DNA from: Rozella allomycis CSF55
Taxonomy: Eukaryota; Rozellomycota
Reading direction: 5' to 3'
NCBI GenBank assembly: GCA_000442015.1
Contig: KE560820.1
Span: 1 to 20,789 of the forward strand
Length of the DNA: 20,789 bases
Positions 18,501 to 20,789 of this stretch are shown piece by piece. Within the stretch, counting starts at the first letter, position 1; the number at the start of each line of letters is the position of its first letter. Under the pieces are notes generated by a model. The model saw only the letters and a program-made list of their open reading frames with translations. It was not told the origin of the DNA and ran no database searches. Position numbers and translations under genes: made by a program.

Positions 18501-20789
18501 ACAACATCCAACCTCAATTTATACGTACTATATGGCGCCAAAGTATTTGGATTAATAGCTAAATTTCTCTTATTGTTTCCGGTAGGTGATATCAACAGAT
18601 CTGTTAAATTCAAAGTAGCATTTGAACTCACCAACGACATGGACCAAGTGTAAGTGAAGGTAGTAGCATATGGCAACGATGCAGATCCCATAAACGTATT
18701 CATTAAAGAAGGATTAAGTTTAGCAACATCAGGAGCTTTTATAGACACGTCAGGTACACTTCCAGATTGAATTTGTAGAATAAGAGATGTTGAACCAGTT
18801 CTTTGAGATGGATTCTTGAGAGCAGAAAACGATATTAAATAATTTCCAGGAGAATACACATTGGCTGGAAATTGTAAGTAAGGAGTATTGGTTGATGAGT
18901 TAAACAGACTTGGGCAAACGGCTGTATCTGTTAAATTCAAACAAGACCACGTAAAAACAAACGGTACATTATCTTGACTTGTTGAATTGGTATTTTTAGA
19001 TATGCAACTGGTACATGTAGCACATGATTGACAATCAAAACAAACAAGAGAACAAGGGTCATCTGGATCAAGAGTGGATGATCTTGCATCGATAGTCATA
19101 GGAACAGCAGAAGAAGCCAATCTTGAATTTCCATCTCTCAATCTAACAATGATTGGCGATGCATTTAATGTAACAGTAACATTTGCACTTCCATTAATTG
19201 TTCCATCAGGATGATTCATGACAAGAGTTGAAGTAAAAGTTATCAATCCAACATTCAACGTTCTTAAAGTTGATCTTGATATTTTTATAAACTGACCATT
19301 GAATGTTAGAGAATTTGTATTTGACTGAGTTGGGCCAGAAATATTCCATGTATAATTAAATGATGTTGCTGTTGGACAATATAATCTCAAATCTGAAACA
19401 ATTGATGCTGAAAGTGATATATCTTGAGATCTTGTAAATGTACTCTCTCCCGTCACAACGTTCGCTGTTAACACTGGTGACCTGCATATACCTTTTAATT
19501 AATCCATTAATAATGATTTACCATTGATAAATGAACCAGATAATCCACGATAAAATGTACCTCTAGCAGAATATGATAATCCAGTCGCTATCTTTATATC
19601 ATCAATCACAGCAACCATAAACTGAGAATTATCAAATGTGAAAACATTTGATGAAGCAGCTAAAATTGTCAAAGTAAAATTAGTTCCATCATTAGACCAA
19701 TAACCCTGGTAATCTGATCCCAATTGCGTTGAAAATGAAAACAATGAATCCACCAGAGTTTTCGAATAAAGAGCACCGCCAGATGTTATTCCAACGTCAG
19801 TTGGAGCTGAGAATTGAATAGTTAAAGTATCACCAACACCGACAACGAAATCTCTGTTAGGATTGGATGCAGTTAGAGAAACAATCAATGGACTTTGTGA
19901 CACTAAATTTATCAGAATAAAATTAATTACGTGCTCCATTAACTTTAGGCCTTGGCAGAGAAATGAAACCAACGCTAGAGTCAATCCAAGCGCATCTAAA
20001 TGAAGTTGTTGAAATTGCTTGCGTTAAAAAATCATCCACAGTTATTTGAAGCCAAGTAGAATTAACCCAAACTCCATTGTACGAACTTCCCAATATCTGA
20101 TTGCAGCTCAATTTATCATCAATTCCTGCCTTATTCAAATTGCTTCCATCAGAAACACTATCAGAAAATACAATGTCTATCGTTTGAATCTTCAAGTCAG
20201 TGTTAGGAGTTAATGAAAATGATAAAACATAAGCTTGCGAATTCGCATAATATGAAAAATTAGTAGAATGTTCAAATAATCTTTGTATTCCACTCACATT
20301 TTGAAATAGCTGCACAGAGACATTTGGATTGACTAATTGAATATTATTTTGAGATACAACTGGCGACGAAATAGGAATCCACAATCTCTGAAATCTCGTA
20401 AAATAGATTCCTGAATAATCTCTTCCAATTAAGAAGTTCTTGAATTTAAATATATTGTCTATTTGATCTTTTGATAAGATTTGAAGATCAACTAAATTGC
20501 TATTATTTTCAAATTGAACTAGAAATCCACTAACTTTGTCCATTGTCTTGTTTAATGTTGGAACTTTGGTGCTCAAGTCAGATAAAGCTGAAATTTCAAC
20601 AATTCTAGTAAAGCTTAATGAATCAAGAATGGTAAAGTTTCCTATTAATGTCGGATTTGAACATAAACGGAAGTTTGAATTTGTATACGTTGGATTGAAT
20701 GCAACTGAAAATGTTGTTGTGGAATTGAAATAGAAACTAACTTTTGAATTGAATATAAATGCAAAATAATCAACATTATCATTTGTAGT
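15541..20789 (-). CDS. Polycystin-1-like REJ-GAIN/GPS-PLAT membrane protein, 5' end beyond window
   Basis: Ten exons are visible: 20789-19931 (open at the edge), 19902-19522, 19491-17557, 17527-17365, 17336-17179, 17150-16464, 16433-16354, 16324-16229, 16199-16118 and 16088-15541. The nine introns are 28-30 nt, giving 1662 visible residues. Order: Ser/Thr/Asn-rich extracellular repeats; a REJ domain (FVFTWSCLNLTD, FSVNGPPTLGSCQV, ISCNGWYDSDSPLSYLF); an alpha-helical GAIN region; a GPS motif with cysteines, KWSSDGCKF and HLT; TM1 (near 16931-16860); a PLAT/LH2 domain (about 16812-16490); then four more TM segments. These include LWASIFAFPRGSLFTR after PLAT and SIAEGIFLSTPIKCLIIAIW in the last TM, both matching polycystin-1. 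It stops about 30 residues after TM5, so TM6-11 (the polycystin channel half) are absent. Likely a plasma-membrane or flagellar-membrane receptor or adhesion protein; ligand unknown. Confidence 0.92.
17032..17037 (-). other. Predicted GPS autoproteolysis site (HL|T)
   Basis: The codons for Leu (17037-17035) and Thr (17034-17032) follow His (17040-17038) after the CCCS cysteines. In GAIN-domain proteins, HL|T is the self-cleavage tripeptide. All three residues are intact, so the receptor is probably cut into non-covalently joined halves. Confidence 0.75.
18995..19070 (-). other. Cysteine cluster in the REJ region
   Basis: A dense cysteine run, DPCSLVCFDCQSC followed by ATCTSC, lies just before FVFTWSC. 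REJ domains usually have cysteines near the WSC motif, but this cluster is denser than I expect and is probably a disulfide-bonded insertion. Confidence 0.6.

Noticed and set aside
1-20789. Transposon, viral fossil, CRISPR or tandem DNA repeat
   Set aside because: No transposase, reverse transcriptase, integrase or capsid motif, terminal repeat or spaced repeat array is visible.

Overview
The window is a compact, AT-rich stretch of a eukaryotic nuclear genome with very short introns. I reconstruct six protein-coding genes and a partial tRNA-His. Left to right: tRNA-His(GTG) (-, cut by the left edge), NUF2 (-), a PP1/PPZ-like phosphatase (+), a two-domain glycosyltransferase/O-fucosyltransferase (-), IFT172 (+), RRP12 (+), and a polycystin-1-like REJ-GAIN/GPS-PLAT membrane protein (-) that runs off the right edge. 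Intergenic distances are about 90-230 bp, except one 512-bp gap (3067-3578).

Five genes are split by 46 introns that I placed by hand. All are 26-31 nt with GT...AG ends. After splicing, every gene has a total length divisible by 3: NUF2 429 aa, the fusion enzyme 795 aa, IFT172 1700 aa, RRP12 1086 aa, and 1662 visible aa of the polycystin-1-like protein. The phosphatase is intronless (417 aa). All six genes end in TAA, the exons contain no in-frame TAG or TGA, and the code looks standard.

IFT172 means the organism builds a cilium or flagellum. NUF2 (INFAKFREE motif) and RRP12 look fungal-like to me, while REJ/GAIN/PLAT polycystin architecture and protein O-fucosyltransferases are rare or absent in higher fungi. 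A flagellated early-diverging fungus or relative (rozellid, aphelid or chytrid grade) fits best. This is an inference, and another flagellated protist remains possible.

The genes do not form one pathway. They cover kinetochore function (NUF2), dephosphorylation (PP1-like), glycosylation in the secretory pathway, ciliary transport (IFT172), ribosome export (RRP12) and cell-surface sensing or adhesion (polycystin-1-like). The most interesting features are the uniform intron lengths with their stop-codon content, the fused glycosyltransferase, the pore-less polycystin-1-like receptor, and the cysteine-pair C terminus of IFT172. I saw no virus-like or transposon sequence.
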